64,000 nt of DNA from Diaphorobacter limosus (lineage in GTDB: Bacteria; Pseudomonadota; Gammaproteobacteria; Burkholderiales; Burkholderiaceae_C): NCBI RefSeq assembly GCF_033100095.1, contig NZ_CP136921.1, positions 1,396,501-1,460,500 on the forward strand, in the 5' to 3' direction. Under the pieces are notes generated by a model. That model did no database searches. It saw nothing but the letters and a program-made list of their open reading frames with translations, and had not been told where the DNA came from. Made by a program: the position numbers and the translations under genes. The first letter of the stretch is position 1. Every line of letters begins with the position of its first letter. Positions 42,470 to 51,307 of the stretch are shown in pieces.

Positions 42470-43519
42470 ATGAGCTCCTCTACCCCCTCCACCCCCATCT
42501 CGTACAAAGACGCCGGCGTTGACATCGACGCGGGCGACGCGCTGGTCGAGCGCATCAAGCCCCTGGCCAGGAAGACCATGCGCGAGGGCGTGATGGCCGG
42601 CATCGGCGGCTTTGGCGCGCTGTTCGAGGTTCCCAAGCGCTACCAGGAGCCGGTGCTGGTCTCGGGCACCGACGGCGTGGGCACCAAGCTCAAACTGGCC
42701 TTTGAATGGAACATGCACGACACGGTGGGCATAGACCTGGTGGCCATGAGCGTCAACGACGTGCTGGTGCAGGGCGCGGAGCCGCTGTTCTTCCTCGACT
42801 ATTTCGCCTGCGGCAAGCTCGATGTGGACACGGCCGCCGCCGTGGTGGGTGGCATTGCGAGAGGCTGCGAGCTGTCCGGCTGCGCCTTGATCGGCGGCGA
42901 GACCGCCGAAATGCCCGGCATGTACCCGGCCGGCGAGTACGACCTGGCCGGTTTTGCCGTGGGCGCGGTGGAGAAGTCCAAGATTCTCAATGGCCAGAAC
43001 GTGACCGCCGGCGACATGGTGCTGGGCCTGGCTTCCAGCGGCGTGCACTCCAACGGCTTCTCCCTGGTGCGCAAGTGCATAGAGCGGGCCAGCGCCAATG
43101 GCACGCTCCCGGAGCAGCTCGATGGCAAGCCCTTCAAGGCCGCCATCATGGAGCCCACGCGCCTGTACGTGAAGAACGTCCTGGCCGCGCTGGCGCAACA
43201 CCCGATCAAGGCCCTGTCCCACATCACCGGCGGCGGCCTGCTGGAGAACATTCCGCGCGTGCTGCCCGACGGCCTGGCGGCCCACCTGAAGGCCGGCAGC
43301 TGGCCCCAGACCGAGCTGTTTGCCTGGCTGCAGAAGACCGCCGGCATCGATGACCTGGAGATGAACCGCACCTTCAACAACGGTATCGGCATGGTCGTGG
43401 TCGTGCCCTCTGATGCCGCCGAGGCCACGGCCGCAACACTGCGTGCGCTGGGCGAGACGGTGTACCAGATTGGTGCCATTGCCGAGCGTGGCGCGGGCGC
43501 CGCCGTGGTTGTTGCCTGA
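42470..43519 (+). CDS. purM: Phosphoribosylformylglycinamidine cyclo-ligase (AIR synthetase)
   Basis: 349-aa enzyme of purine synthesis, making AIR from FGAM with ATP. Motifs: [20 protein letters not shown] at the start, [26 protein letters not shown] (ATP loop), [23 protein letters not shown] (residues about 90-112), [11 protein letters not shown] and [16 protein letters not shown]. Length is standard. ATG 42470 is used although the frame is open upstream. perM follows after 19 bases. Confidence 0.97.
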   Translation: MSSSTPSTPISYKDAGVDIDAGDALVERIKPLARKTMREGVMAGIGGFGALFEVPKRYQEPVLVSGTDGVGTKLKLAFEWNMHDTVGIDLVAMSVNDVLVQGAEPLFFLDYFACGKLDVDTAAAVVGGIARGCELSGCALIGGETAEMPGMYPAGEYDLAGFAVGAVEKSKILNGQNVTAGDMVLGLASSGVHSNGFSLVRKCIERASANGTLPEQLDGKPFKAAIMEPTRLYVKNVLAALAQHPIKALSHITGGGLLENIPRVLPDGLAAHLKAGSWPQTELFAWLQKTAGIDDLEMNRTFNNGIGMVVVVPSDAAEATAATLRALGETVYQIGAIAERGAGAAVVVA

Positions 43520-43538
43520 CCCACGGCATCCACCCAAC

Positions 43539-44624
43539 ATGTCATCGGGACCGGTGCCGCAAGGCGCACCCGAACCCCTGCCGACGTCCAAGAGCGCCGC
43601 TGCACCAGTGGCGCGCGGCGTGGCCATCGCCAGCTTTGTGCTGATGGGTGCCGCCCTGCTGCTGGTCATGCTGCAGGGACTGCTGCCCGGGTTGTTGTGC
43701 GTGTGCCTGGGCTTTTTGCTCACGCGCTGGCTGGCGCCGCGACTGGTGCGGCTGCGCCGGCTGGGCCCGGGCGGGCGCGGCTATTCCCACAGCGGCCAAA
43801 GCGTGGCCGCGGCGGTGGTGATGCTGTCACCGCTGCTGCTGATCGCTTTCGCACTGTCGCACTCGCGCACCTACATCGTTGATGCACCCCAGCAGTACCG
43901 TGAGTTGCTGGACTATCTGGCAAGCACCGTTCTGGAGCTGCGCCAGAAACTTCCGCCCGATATCGCAGACCAATTGCCCGCCGGCACGGCCGAGGTGCAG
44001 CGCGTCATCGCCTCCTACCTGGCGGCCAAGGCCGGCACCCTCGCCATGGCCGGACGAGCCTGGCTCACGGGCCTGCTGTATGCCTATGTCGGCCTGCTCA
44101 TAGGCGCGCTGGCGGCCGTGCGCAGCCTGGGCGCGGCGCGCGGCCCGCTGACGCAGCAGCTGGTGCTGCGCGTGGCCCGCATGGGCGAGGCGTTTCGCCA
44201 GATCGTGGCGGCGCAGTTCTGGATTGCCGCCTTCAATACCCTGCTCACGGCCGTGTTCCTGTTGCTGGTGCTGCCGCTGTGGGATCTGCGCTTGCCCTAC
44301 ACGCCGGCGCTCATCACCCTCACCTTTCTGGCCGGGCTGGTGCCCATCGTGGGCAACCTGCTGTGCAACGCCGTGATCACGCTGGTGGGCCTGTCGGTAT
44401 CCCCCATCGCCGCAGCTGCCTGCCTGTCATTCCTGATCCTGATCCACAAGGCCGAATACGTGATCAACGCCAAGGTCGTGGGCCGGCGCACCCATATCGG
44501 CGTGTGGGAACTGCTTTGCGTGATGTTCGTGGCCGAGGCGGTATTCGGCCCGGCAGGGTTGGTGGCCGCCCCCTTGTTTTATGCCTATCTCAAGAAAGAG
44601 CTGGCAGCGGCGCGCCTGATATGA
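43539..44624 (+). CDS. AI-2E/PerM family membrane transporter
   Basis: 361-aa protein with about seven or eight membrane helices: ARGVAIASFVLMGAALLLVM, SVAAAVVMLSPLLLIAFALS, LLYAYVGLLIGALAAV, FWIAAFNTLLTAVFLLLVL, LITLTFLAGLVPIVGNLLCN and LLCVMFVAEAVFGPAGLV. The GLVPIVGNLLCN and VGRRTHIGVWELL regions mark the family. Substrates of these exporters (autoinducer-2, ions) are mostly unproven. It follows purM in one direction, as in many betaproteobacteria. Confidence 0.88.
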   Translation: MSSGPVPQGAPEPLPTSKSAAAPVARGVAIASFVLMGAALLLVMLQGLLPGLLCVCLGFLLTRWLAPRLVRLRRLGPGGRGYSHSGQSVAAAVVMLSPLLLIAFALSHSRTYIVDAPQQYRELLDYLASTVLELRQKLPPDIADQLPAGTAEVQRVIASYLAAKAGTLAMAGRAWLTGLLYAYVGLLIGALAAVRSLGAARGPLTQQLVLRVARMGEAFRQIVAAQFWIAAFNTLLTAVFLLLVLPLWDLRLPYTPALITLTFLAGLVPIVGNLLCNAVITLVGLSVSPIAAAACLSFLILIHKAEYVINAKVVGRRTHIGVWELLCVMFVAEAVFGPAGLVAAPLFYAYLKKELAAARLI

Positions 44625-44751
44625 CGACGGCACCGCGATTTTTTCTCATGCACCATGCCTGCCCTCGTCAATGGGCAGGCCTTGGGCTATTCTGCTGTCT
44701 GGCGTCAAAGCGCCCGACATTTTTTCAACTCACCACAAGGGAGACACCCGC

Positions 44752-45147
44752 ATGACCATTCTCGTCGCCTACGTTCCTCGCCCAGAAGGCCGGGCCGCGT
44801 TGGACAAGGGGATAGAAATCGCGACCCGCCGCAATGAGCGCCTGGTCGTCATCAACGCCGGACCTGGCGGGCGCCAGGACGATCCCAGCATCGTCAACGG
44901 CTATGAAGTCGAACGCGTCGAGGAACGCCTCACAGCGCTGCCCATCACCGCCGAGTTCCGCCAGTTCGTGCGCGGCAAGAGCGCCATTGATGAAATCGAG
45001 GAACTGGTCTCGGCGCTGCAGGTGTCGGTGCTCGTGATCGGCCTGCGCAAGCGCTCACCCGTGGGCAAGCTGCTGCTGGGCAGCATGGCGCAGGAAATCC
45101 TGCTCAACGTCGAATGCCCGGTGCTGGCCGTCAAGGCCACAGCCTGA
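44752..45147 (+). CDS. Universal stress protein (UspA family)
   Basis: 131-aa single-domain Usp. Start MTILVAYVPRPEGRAALDKGIEIA; the ATP-binding end is VLVIGLRKRSPVGKLLLGSMAQEILLNVECPVLAVKA (residues about 95-130; pieces GLRKRSPVGKLLLGSMAQEI and NVECPVLAVKA), with the G-2x-G-9x-G-like loop. GGGAG precedes ATG 44752. It likely answers to stress or stasis. It is monocistronic, ending at a hairpin shared with sirB1. Confidence 0.92.
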   Translation: MTILVAYVPRPEGRAALDKGIEIATRRNERLVVINAGPGGRQDDPSIVNGYEVERVEERLTALPITAEFRQFVRGKSAIDEIEELVSALQVSVLVIGLRKRSPVGKLLLGSMAQEILLNVECPVLAVKATA

Positions 45148-45168
45148 CGAGCGCCGCCCTCGCCTGCG

Positions 45169-45198
45169 CGCCCGCCACCATGGCGGGCGTTGTCGTTT
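45169..45198 (+). terminator. Hairpin between usp and sirB1
   Basis: CGCCCGCCA and TGGCGGGCG pair perfectly around a three-base loop; TTGTCGTTTT follows on the plus strand. It lies between two convergent genes. Confidence 0.65.
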
Positions 45199-46047
45199 TC
45201 AGGGCCTGCGCAGCTCCAGGATGCGCTGCTGTATCTGCCGCACATCGCCCGCGCCCTGGGCGTGCGCCAGATAGACCTCCAAATCCTGCGCCGCCTGCAG
45301 CGGCCGCCCCAGTTCCGCCTGTGCCAGGCCGCGGTCGCGCCATTCTTCCCAGGCGTCGGGCAGCAGGGTGATCAGCCTGTCCTGCACGGCCACGAAATGC
45401 TGCCAGTCCAGGCGCGTGCGGTGAATTTCCTTGAGGTTGCGCAGCATGCGCGCCAGCATGTCGCGCGCGCTGGCGGCCTGCAAGTACAGACCCAGGGGCA
45501 CCTCCTCCTGTACCGCGCCCTGATGCTGGCGAAAAGGCTCCAGGCGCTCGCTCAGCGCCTCGCGCGAAAGAGCGTGGCCAGAAATCGGATCAAGCACCGC
45601 CTGCCCGCCCGGCAACAGCACCTTGACCAGAAAATGCCCGGGGAAGGACACCCCATACGCCTTCAGCCCCACAGCCTGTGCCAGCTCCAGCCACAACAAG
45701 GCCAGCGATATCGGAATACCACGCCGGGTGCTCAACACCACATGCAGGTAGCTGTTGTCGGGCGCGTAGTAGTCGTTCAGGTTGGCGCTAAACCCCAGCT
45801 CACCATAGAAAAAGCGATTCAGAACATTGAGCCGCTGCAGCGGCTGCGCGTCTTGCGGCATGCGGCGCTGCAGGCGCTCCTGCAGCCTGTCCATCTCGTC
45901 CAGAAACTGCTGCACGTCCAGGTCTGGATAGGTGTCATGGGCAATGCAGGCCGCAGCCTCCAGCAGGGCAATGGCATCACCCTGCCCCACTTGCACCAGT
46001 GCAGCAAAATATTCCAGCGGTGTGGGTACAGAGTAGTTCGATGGCAT
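45199..46047 (-). CDS. SirB1/transglutaminase-like protein with TPR tail
   Basis: 282-aa protein of the SirB1 family. The transglutaminase-like part has LNVLNRFFYGELGFSANLNDYY, RRGIPISLALLWLELAQAVGL and GVSFPGHFLVKV, where His is retained and the Cys of true transglutaminases is Ser (GIPIS), so it is probably not a protease. The C-terminal part (LLPDAWEEWRDRGLAQAELGRPLQAAQDLEVYL, residues about 230-262) is a TPR-like repeat. Its function is unclear. It stands 25 bases after murJ on the same strand, which may be chance or a shared transcript. Confidence 0.85.
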   Translation of the reverse strand: MPSNYSVPTPLEYFAALVQVGQGDAIALLEAAACIAHDTYPDLDVQQFLDEMDRLQERLQRRMPQDAQPLQRLNVLNRFFYGELGFSANLNDYYAPDNSYLHVVLSTRRGIPISLALLWLELAQAVGLKAYGVSFPGHFLVKVLLPGGQAVLDPISGHALSREALSERLEPFRQHQGAVQEEVPLGLYLQAASARDMLARMLRNLKEIHRTRLDWQHFVAVQDRLITLLPDAWEEWRDRGLAQAELGRPLQAAQDLEVYLAHAQGAGDVRQIQQRILELRRP

Positions 46048-46072
46048 GGGCTGCTCGCCAATATCCGCAGGC

Positions 46073-47638
46073 CTACCGGCGCAGGAATTCGCGCGGCTTC
46101 AGCCCGCAGGCCCACAGCGCACCAAAATAAAGCACGATCGCGACGCCCAGCAGCAGCGCCAGCAAGCCTGCACGCTCCAGGCTGTGAGCGCGCAGCGCCA
46201 GCCAGTCGAAATGCAGCGAGCCCCAGGCCAGAAACACCGCCAGCAACGCACTCGCCGCCACCACCTGCAGCCCCAGGCGCCCCCAGCCCGGCCGGGGACG
46301 GAAGCTGCCGCGGCGCAGCAGGCCCGAGAGCAGCCACAGCGCATTGATGATGGCCCCCAGGCCGATCGACAAGGCCAGGCCGGCATGCGCCAACAGCGGC
46401 ACCAGTGCGGCATTCATGAGCTGCGTGAACACCAGCACCACGATGGCGATGCGCACGGGCGTGCGAATGTCCTGGCTGGCGTAGTAGCCCGGCGCCAGCA
46501 CCTTGATGGCCACCAGGCCCAGCAGGCCCACGCCATAGCCGGCCAGGGCCACGGCGATCTGGCCCACGTCGCTGGCCTGCAGGGCGCCATGGTGGAACAG
46601 CGTGGCCACCAGCGGCGTGGCAAAGGTCAGCAGGCCCACGGCGCAGGGCACGGCCAGCAGCACCACCAGGCGCAGGCCCCAGTCGAGCATGCCGGAATAG
46701 CGCTCCTCATCGCCCGCCGCCCTGGCCGCCGACAGCTGCGGTGTCAGCACCACGCCCAGGGCCACGCCGAGCAGGGCCGTCGGAAACTCCATCAGCCGGT
46801 CGGCGTAGAACAGCCAGGTCACGCTGCCCGGTGTGAGATAGGACGCGATCTGGGTGTTGATCATCAGCGAGATCTGCGCCACCCCCACGCCCAGCAAGGC
46901 CGGCGCCATCAGCGTGAGGATGCGGCGCACGCCCGGGTTCTGCCAGGCGCTGCGCACGCTGGCCCAGCTCATCCCTATGCGCGGCAGCAGGCCCAGGCGG
47001 TACAGCACCGGCAGCTGCACCGCAAGCTGCAGCACGCCCCCCAGCATCACACCGCCGACCATGGCGTAAATGGGCTCGATGCCACGCGCCGCCAGCTGCG
47101 GCGCACCCAGCCAGGCGGCGGCAATCATGCACAGGTTCAGCAGCACGGGTGTGGCGGCCGGCACGGCAAAGCGTTTCCAGGTGTTGAGCACGCCCGCCGA
47201 CAGCGCCACCAGCGACATGAAGCCGATGTAGGGAAACATCCAGCGCGTCATGAAGATCGCGGCCTCGAAACCCGCTGCATCCTGGCGCAGCCCGCTCGCC
47301 AGGGCCCACACCAGCAGCGGCGCGCCCACCACGCCCAGTGCGCAGGTCAACAGCAACACCCAGAACAGGGCCGTGGCCACGGCGTCGATCAGCTGGTGTG
47401 TGGCTTCCTCGCCATGCTGCGTCCTGTGCGCCGCCAGCACGGGCACAAAGGCCTGGCTGAAAGCCCCTTCGGCAAACAGGCGGCGAAACAGGTTGGGGAT
47501 GCGGAATGCGACGTTGAACGCGTCGGTCAACACATTCGCCCCGAAGATCGAGGCCATGAGCAGGTCGCGCACCAGCCCCGTCACGCGCGAGGCCAGGGTC
47601 AGCAGGGATACGGTGGAAGCGGCTTTGAACAGTGACAC
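46073..47638 (-). CDS. murJ: Lipid II flippase MurJ
   Basis: 521-aa MOP-superfamily flippase that brings lipid II across the inner membrane for peptidoglycan synthesis. It has 14 or so hydrophobic helices. Family marks: TLASRVTGLVRDLLMASIFGAN, AFRIPNLFRRLFAEGAFSQAFVPV (residues about 40-63), PYIGFMSLVALSAGVLNTW, NLCMIAAAWL, and YYASQDIRTPVRIA. GTG 47638 is the start (VSLFKAASTVSLL), with the frame falsely open upstream to 48079. It is divergent from rpsT with 105 bases between, a common layout in betaproteobacteria. Confidence 0.95.
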   Translation of the reverse strand: MSLFKAASTVSLLTLASRVTGLVRDLLMASIFGANVLTDAFNVAFRIPNLFRRLFAEGAFSQAFVPVLAAHRTQHGEEATHQLIDAVATALFWVLLLTCALGVVGAPLLVWALASGLRQDAAGFEAAIFMTRWMFPYIGFMSLVALSAGVLNTWKRFAVPAATPVLLNLCMIAAAWLGAPQLAARGIEPIYAMVGGVMLGGVLQLAVQLPVLYRLGLLPRIGMSWASVRSAWQNPGVRRILTLMAPALLGVGVAQISLMINTQIASYLTPGSVTWLFYADRLMEFPTALLGVALGVVLTPQLSAARAAGDEERYSGMLDWGLRLVVLLAVPCAVGLLTFATPLVATLFHHGALQASDVGQIAVALAGYGVGLLGLVAIKVLAPGYYASQDIRTPVRIAIVVLVFTQLMNAALVPLLAHAGLALSIGLGAIINALWLLSGLLRRGSFRPRPGWGRLGLQVVAASALLAVFLAWGSLHFDWLALRAHSLERAGLLALLLGVAIVLYFGALWACGLKPREFLRR

Positions 47639-47691
47639 CGGCGCAAGTGTATGCGTTTGACGCCGCGCTAGCCGCGAAGCAACGCACGGGC

Positions 47692-47697
47692 TATAAT
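47692..47697 (+). promoter_or_regulatory. -10 box of rpsT
   Basis: A perfect TATAAT stands 46 bases before the rpsT start, preceded by GGC. A TTGACG at 47657 is 29 bases away, too far for a -35 box, so the true -35 is weak. Confidence 0.6.
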
Positions 47698-47743
47698 GGC
47701 CGGCTTTGCTGACAACATCCTCAGACACTAAGGAATACATACC

Positions 47744-48043
47744 ATGGCATCTACCAAGCCAAAGAAAAAGAACCCCCGCCTGGCATCGGGCCGCAAGCGC
47801 GCCCGCCAAGGCCTGAAGCTCAACGCAGCCAACACCTCGCTGCGCTCCAAATACCGGACTGCCGTCAAGAACGTCGAGAAGGCCGTCCTGGCCGGCGACA
47901 AGACCAAGGCCACCGAGCTGTTCGCCAAGGCCCAGTCCGTGCTCGACACCATTGCCGACAAGGGCATCTTCCACAAGAACAAGGCCGCTCGCGACAAGAG
48001 CCGCCTGTCCGCCAAGGTCAAGGCCTTGGCACTGGCCGCCTGA
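47744..48043 (+). CDS. rpsT: 30S ribosomal protein S20
   Basis: 99-aa basic ribosomal protein. The sequence [20 protein letters not shown], then [20 protein letters not shown] and [20 protein letters not shown] is unmistakable S20, which binds 16S rRNA early in assembly. It has a strong ribosome binding site region (CTAAGGAATACATACC) and its own terminator. Confidence 0.98.
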   Translation: MASTKPKKKNPRLASGRKRARQGLKLNAANTSLRSKYRTAVKNVEKAVLAGDKTKATELFAKAQSVLDTIADKGIFHKNKAARDKSRLSAKVKALALAA

Positions 48044-48113
48044 CCCTCTCAGGCAAACAGCCCGGGTGATTGCAGTCACCCGCCGTTTGTAACGGGTGCG
48101 CTGTCAGCAAAGC

Positions 48114-48140
48114 AAAAAACCGCCCAAGGGCGGTTTTTTT
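48114..48140. terminator. Bidirectional terminator rpsT/DUF3579
   Basis: AAAAAACCGCCC-AA-GGGCGGTTTTTTT is a perfect stem with a T-run on both strands, between two convergent genes. Confidence 0.9.
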
Positions 48141-48165
48141 GTGTCTGGCGCATGGCGCCCCGCAG

Positions 48166-48480
48166 TCAACGCGGCGGATCGGGCAGCAGGCAAGCCTCGA
48201 CAATCTGCAGGTTGTTGTCTTTGGCAAAGTTGAGCACAAAGTCCCAGGCCATGGGCTCGAAGTCCTGTAGCTCGCGATTCACCACCACGCATTTCACGCC
48301 GCCCATCGTCGTCGGAATGCACCAGGGGGAATAGCTCAGGTGGCTGCCGGGCCGGGCGCCACCAGGGCGGAACTGGCTCATCACTCCCGCCAGCCGCTCG
48401 GCCCAGTCGCTGGGTCGGAAGGTTCGCCCTTCATGGGTAATGCCTTGGATGAAGACTTCTTTGGAGGTGGGAGCAACCAT
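48166..48480 (-). CDS. DUF3579 family protein
   Basis: 104-aa protein matching DUF3579, a betaproteobacterial family that stands next to argD/argF. It starts MVAPTSKEVFIQGITHEGRT at ATG 48480 and contains FRPSDWAERLAGVMSQFRPG and YSPWCIPTTMGGVKCVVVNREL. No activity is known. It is divergent from argD with 229 bases between. Confidence 0.9.
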   Translation of the reverse strand: MVAPTSKEVFIQGITHEGRTFRPSDWAERLAGVMSQFRPGGARPGSHLSYSPWCIPTTMGGVKCVVVNRELQDFEPMAWDFVLNFAKDNNLQIVEACLLPDPPR

Positions 48481-48709
48481 CGGGTTCCGGTCGTAATAAA
48501 GGCCGCTGGCCTGGTATGTCAGCGTGGCGCCGATTCTAACTCTTATATAAGAGCTAACCCTAATAACAGCCGCTGCCCACCCTGCATGGTTGATGTACGC
48601 ATGACTGCGATGCGCATTCTTCAATGATGCGCTTGGGGCCAGCGCCTAGAATCGCGCTTCCCTTTTGTCGGCCCACAAGGGCCATGACCGTACCGCAGGA
48701 GAAGTCCGC

Positions 48710-49906
48710 ATGACCGCATTTATCGAGGCTGCCTCGCCCCACGTGATGAACACCTATGGCCGCGTGCCCATCGCACTCGAGCGCGGCCAGGGTGTGCGCG
48801 TGTGGGACGTGAACGGCAAGCAGTACCTCGACGGCCTGGGCGGCATCGCGGTGAACACGCTGGGGCACAACCACCCCCGTCTGGTGCCGGCGCTGCAGGA
48901 GCAGCTCGCCAAACTGATCCACACGTCGAACTACTACCATGTGCCCGGGCAGGAACAGCTCGCTGCGCTGCTGACCGAACGCGCCCAGATGACCAACGTG
49001 TTCTTCTGCAACACCGGCCTGGAGGCCAACGAGGCCGCCATCAAGATCGCGCGCAAGTACGGCGTGGACAAGGGTATTGAAAAGCCTGTGATCGTGGTCT
49101 ACGACCACGCCTTCCACGGCCGCTCCATCGCCACCATGACGGCCACGGGCAACCCCAAGGTGCGGAACGGCTTCGGCCCGCTGCTCGACGGCTTCATCCG
49201 CGTGGCGCCCAACGACATCGAGGCGCTGCAGGAGGCCACCGAGGGCAACGCCAACATCGTTGCCGTGCTGATGGAGCCCATCCAGGGCGAAGGCGGCCTG
49301 CACCCCATGCGCGTGGACTACCTGCAGCAGGTGCGCCAGCTGTGCGACGCCAACGGCTGGCTCTTGATGCTCGACGAGGTGCAGGCCGGCATGGGCCGCA
49401 CCGGCAAGTGGTTTGCCCACCAGTGGGCCGGCATCGTTCCTGACGTGATGACGCTGGCCAAGGGCCTGGGCTCGGGCGTGCCGGTGGGCGCGGTGCTGGC
49501 GCATGGCGCGGCGGCCGAGGTGCTCAAGCCCGGCAACCATGGCTCCACCTTCGGCGGCAACCCGCTGGCCATGCGCGCCGGCGTGGAGACGATCCGCATC
49601 ATGGAAGAAGACCGGCTGCTGGACAACGCCACGGCCGTGGGCGCGCACCTGAAGGCCGCGCTGCAGCAGGCGCTGGGCGGCATAGCCGGTGTGAACGAGG
49701 TGCGCGGCCAGGGCCTGATCATCGGCGTGGAGCTGGACCGCCCCTGCGGCGCGCTCATAGACCGCGCGGCGGACGCCGGCCTGCTGCTGTCGGTGACGGC
49801 CGAGCGCGTGATCCGCCTGGTGCCGCCGCTGATCCTCACGACCGCCGAGGCCGACGAGATCGTCGCCCTGCTCAAGCCCCTGGTGCAAGCCTTCCTGGCC
49901 GAATGA
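48710..49906 (+). CDS. argD: Acetylornithine aminotransferase
   Basis: 398-aa class III PLP aminotransferase of arginine synthesis. Motifs: YGRVPIALERGQGVRVWDV, GGIAVNTLGHNHPRLVPAL, FFCNTGLEANEAAIKIARKY, VVYDHAFHGRSIATMTATG, MEPIQGEGGLHP, the PLP aspartate region LLMLDEVQAGMGRTGKWFA and the PLP lysine in TLAKGLGSGVPVGA. AGGAGAAG precedes ATG 48710. argF follows after 10 bases, so the two form an arginine operon. Confidence 0.95.
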   Translation: MTAFIEAASPHVMNTYGRVPIALERGQGVRVWDVNGKQYLDGLGGIAVNTLGHNHPRLVPALQEQLAKLIHTSNYYHVPGQEQLAALLTERAQMTNVFFCNTGLEANEAAIKIARKYGVDKGIEKPVIVVYDHAFHGRSIATMTATGNPKVRNGFGPLLDGFIRVAPNDIEALQEATEGNANIVAVLMEPIQGEGGLHPMRVDYLQQVRQLCDANGWLLMLDEVQAGMGRTGKWFAHQWAGIVPDVMTLAKGLGSGVPVGAVLAHGAAAEVLKPGNHGSTFGGNPLAMRAGVETIRIMEEDRLLDNATAVGAHLKAALQQALGGIAGVNEVRGQGLIIGVELDRPCGALIDRAADAGLLLSVTAERVIRLVPPLILTTAEADEIVALLKPLVQAFLAE

Positions 49907-49916
49907 AAGCCCCGTT

Positions 49917-50837
49917 ATGAAGCACTACCTGCAATTTGCCGATTTCAGCGCCGACGAGTACCAGTACCTGTTCTCGCGCGCCGCCATCATCAAGGGCAAG
50001 TTCAAGAGCTACGAGAAGTACCACCCGCTGGCTGACCGCACCCTGGCCATGATCTTCGAGAAGGCCAGCACGCGCACCCGCGTCTCGTTCGAGGCCGGCA
50101 TGTACCAGCTGGGCGGCTCGGTGGTGCACCTGACCACGGGCGACAGCCAGCTCGGGCGCGCCGAGCCCATCGAGGACAGCGCCCGCGTCATCAGCCGCAT
50201 GACCGACCTGGTGATGATCCGCACCTTCGGCCAGGACAAGATCGCGCGCTTTGCCGAATATTCGCGCGTGCCCGTCATCAACGGCCTGACCAACGAGTTC
50301 CACCCCTGCCAGATCCTGGCCGACATCTTCACCTTCATCGAGCACCGCGGATCCATCGCCGGCAAGGTGGTGGCCTGGGTGGGCGACGGCAACAACATGG
50401 CCAACACTTGGCTGCAGGCCGCCGACCTGCTTGGCTTCACCGTCCATGTGAGCACCCCCGGCGGCTATGAAGTAGATGAAAAATTGGCCTTCGGCGCCCG
50501 CCAGCCGCGCGCAGACTGCTACAAAGTTTTTAGCAACCCGATGGACGCCTGCCGCGGCGCCGACCTGGTCACCACCGACGTCTGGACCAGCATGGGCTAC
50601 GAGGCCGAGAACGAGGCGCGCAAGAAGGCCTTTGCCGACTGGTGCGTGGACGCCGAGATGATGGCCGTGGCCAAGAGTGACGCCCTGTTCATGCACTGCC
50701 TACCCGCGCACCGCGGCGAGGAGGTCATGGCCGACGTGATCGACGGCCCCCAATCCGTCGTCTGGGACGAGGCAGAGAATCGAATGCACGTGCAGAAGGC
50801 ACTCATGGAGTACCTTCTGCTCGGCCGGGTGGCGTAA
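49917..50837 (+). CDS. argF: Ornithine carbamoyltransferase
   Basis: 306-aa enzyme making citrulline from ornithine and carbamoyl phosphate. Carbamoyl phosphate site: FEKASTRTRVSFEAGMYQLG; also GLTNEFHPCQILAD (HPCQ) and the ornithine site FMHCLPAHRGEE. The end MHVQKALMEYLLLGRVA is normal, but its DNA is the first unit of a 157-bp tandem array that follows the gene. A stretch near 50468-50535 (GYEVDEKLAFGARQ...CYKVFSN) has markedly more A and T than its surroundings. Confidence 0.96.
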   Translation: MKHYLQFADFSADEYQYLFSRAAIIKGKFKSYEKYHPLADRTLAMIFEKASTRTRVSFEAGMYQLGGSVVHLTTGDSQLGRAEPIEDSARVISRMTDLVMIRTFGQDKIARFAEYSRVPVINGLTNEFHPCQILADIFTFIEHRGSIAGKVVAWVGDGNNMANTWLQAADLLGFTVHVSTPGGYEVDEKLAFGARQPRADCYKVFSNPMDACRGADLVTTDVWTSMGYEAENEARKKAFADWCVDAEMMAVAKSDALFMHCLPAHRGEEVMADVIDGPQSVVWDEAENRMHVQKALMEYLLLGRVA

Positions 50838-51307
50838 GCCACACGGCTGCGCGCAGCGCAGGCATTCGATTCCGGCGCAGGCTCATATCCGCGCAGCGGA
50901 TGTGAAGCGGCCGCAGGCCGCGCGCCGAAGCCAAAACCGCATGCACGTGCAAAAGGCACTCATGGAGTACCTTCTGCTCGGCCGGGTGGCGTAAGCCACA
51001 CGGCTGCGCGCAGCGCAGGCATTCGATTCCGGCGCAGGCTCATATCCGCGCAGCGGATGTGAAGCGGCCGCAGGCCGCGCGCCGAAGCCAAAACCGCATG
51101 CACGTGCAGAAGGCACTCATGGAGTACCTTCTGCTCGGCCGGGTGGCGTAAGCCACACGGCTGCGCGCAGCGCAGGCATTCGATTCCGGCGCAGGCTCAT
51201 ATCCGCGCAGCGGATGTGAAGCGGCCGCAGGCCGCGCGCCGAAGCCAAAACCGCATGCACGTGCAAAAGGCACTCATGGAGTACCTTCTGCTCGGCCGGG
51301 TGGCGTG
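50784..51307 (+). repeat. 157-bp tandem repeat covering the argF 3' end
   Basis: Units start at 50784, 50941, 51098 and 51255, each with ATGCACGTGCA followed by the argF tail coding region; the first three are full (157 bp) and the fourth stops after the tail at about 51307. Copies 1 and 3 read GCAGAAGG where copies 2 and 4 read GCAAAAGG, so a two-unit block seems to have been doubled. Each unit also carries about 100 bp of non-coding, palindrome-rich DNA (GCGGCCGCAGGCCGCGCGC). Confidence 0.95.

Noticed and set aside
47657..47662. TTGACG as the -35 box of rpsT
   Set aside because: It is 29 bases from TATAAT, far outside the working spacing.
50784..51307. Tandem repeats considered as a CRISPR array
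   Set aside because: Units are 157 bp, head to tail without unique spacers, and contain coding sequence of argF.
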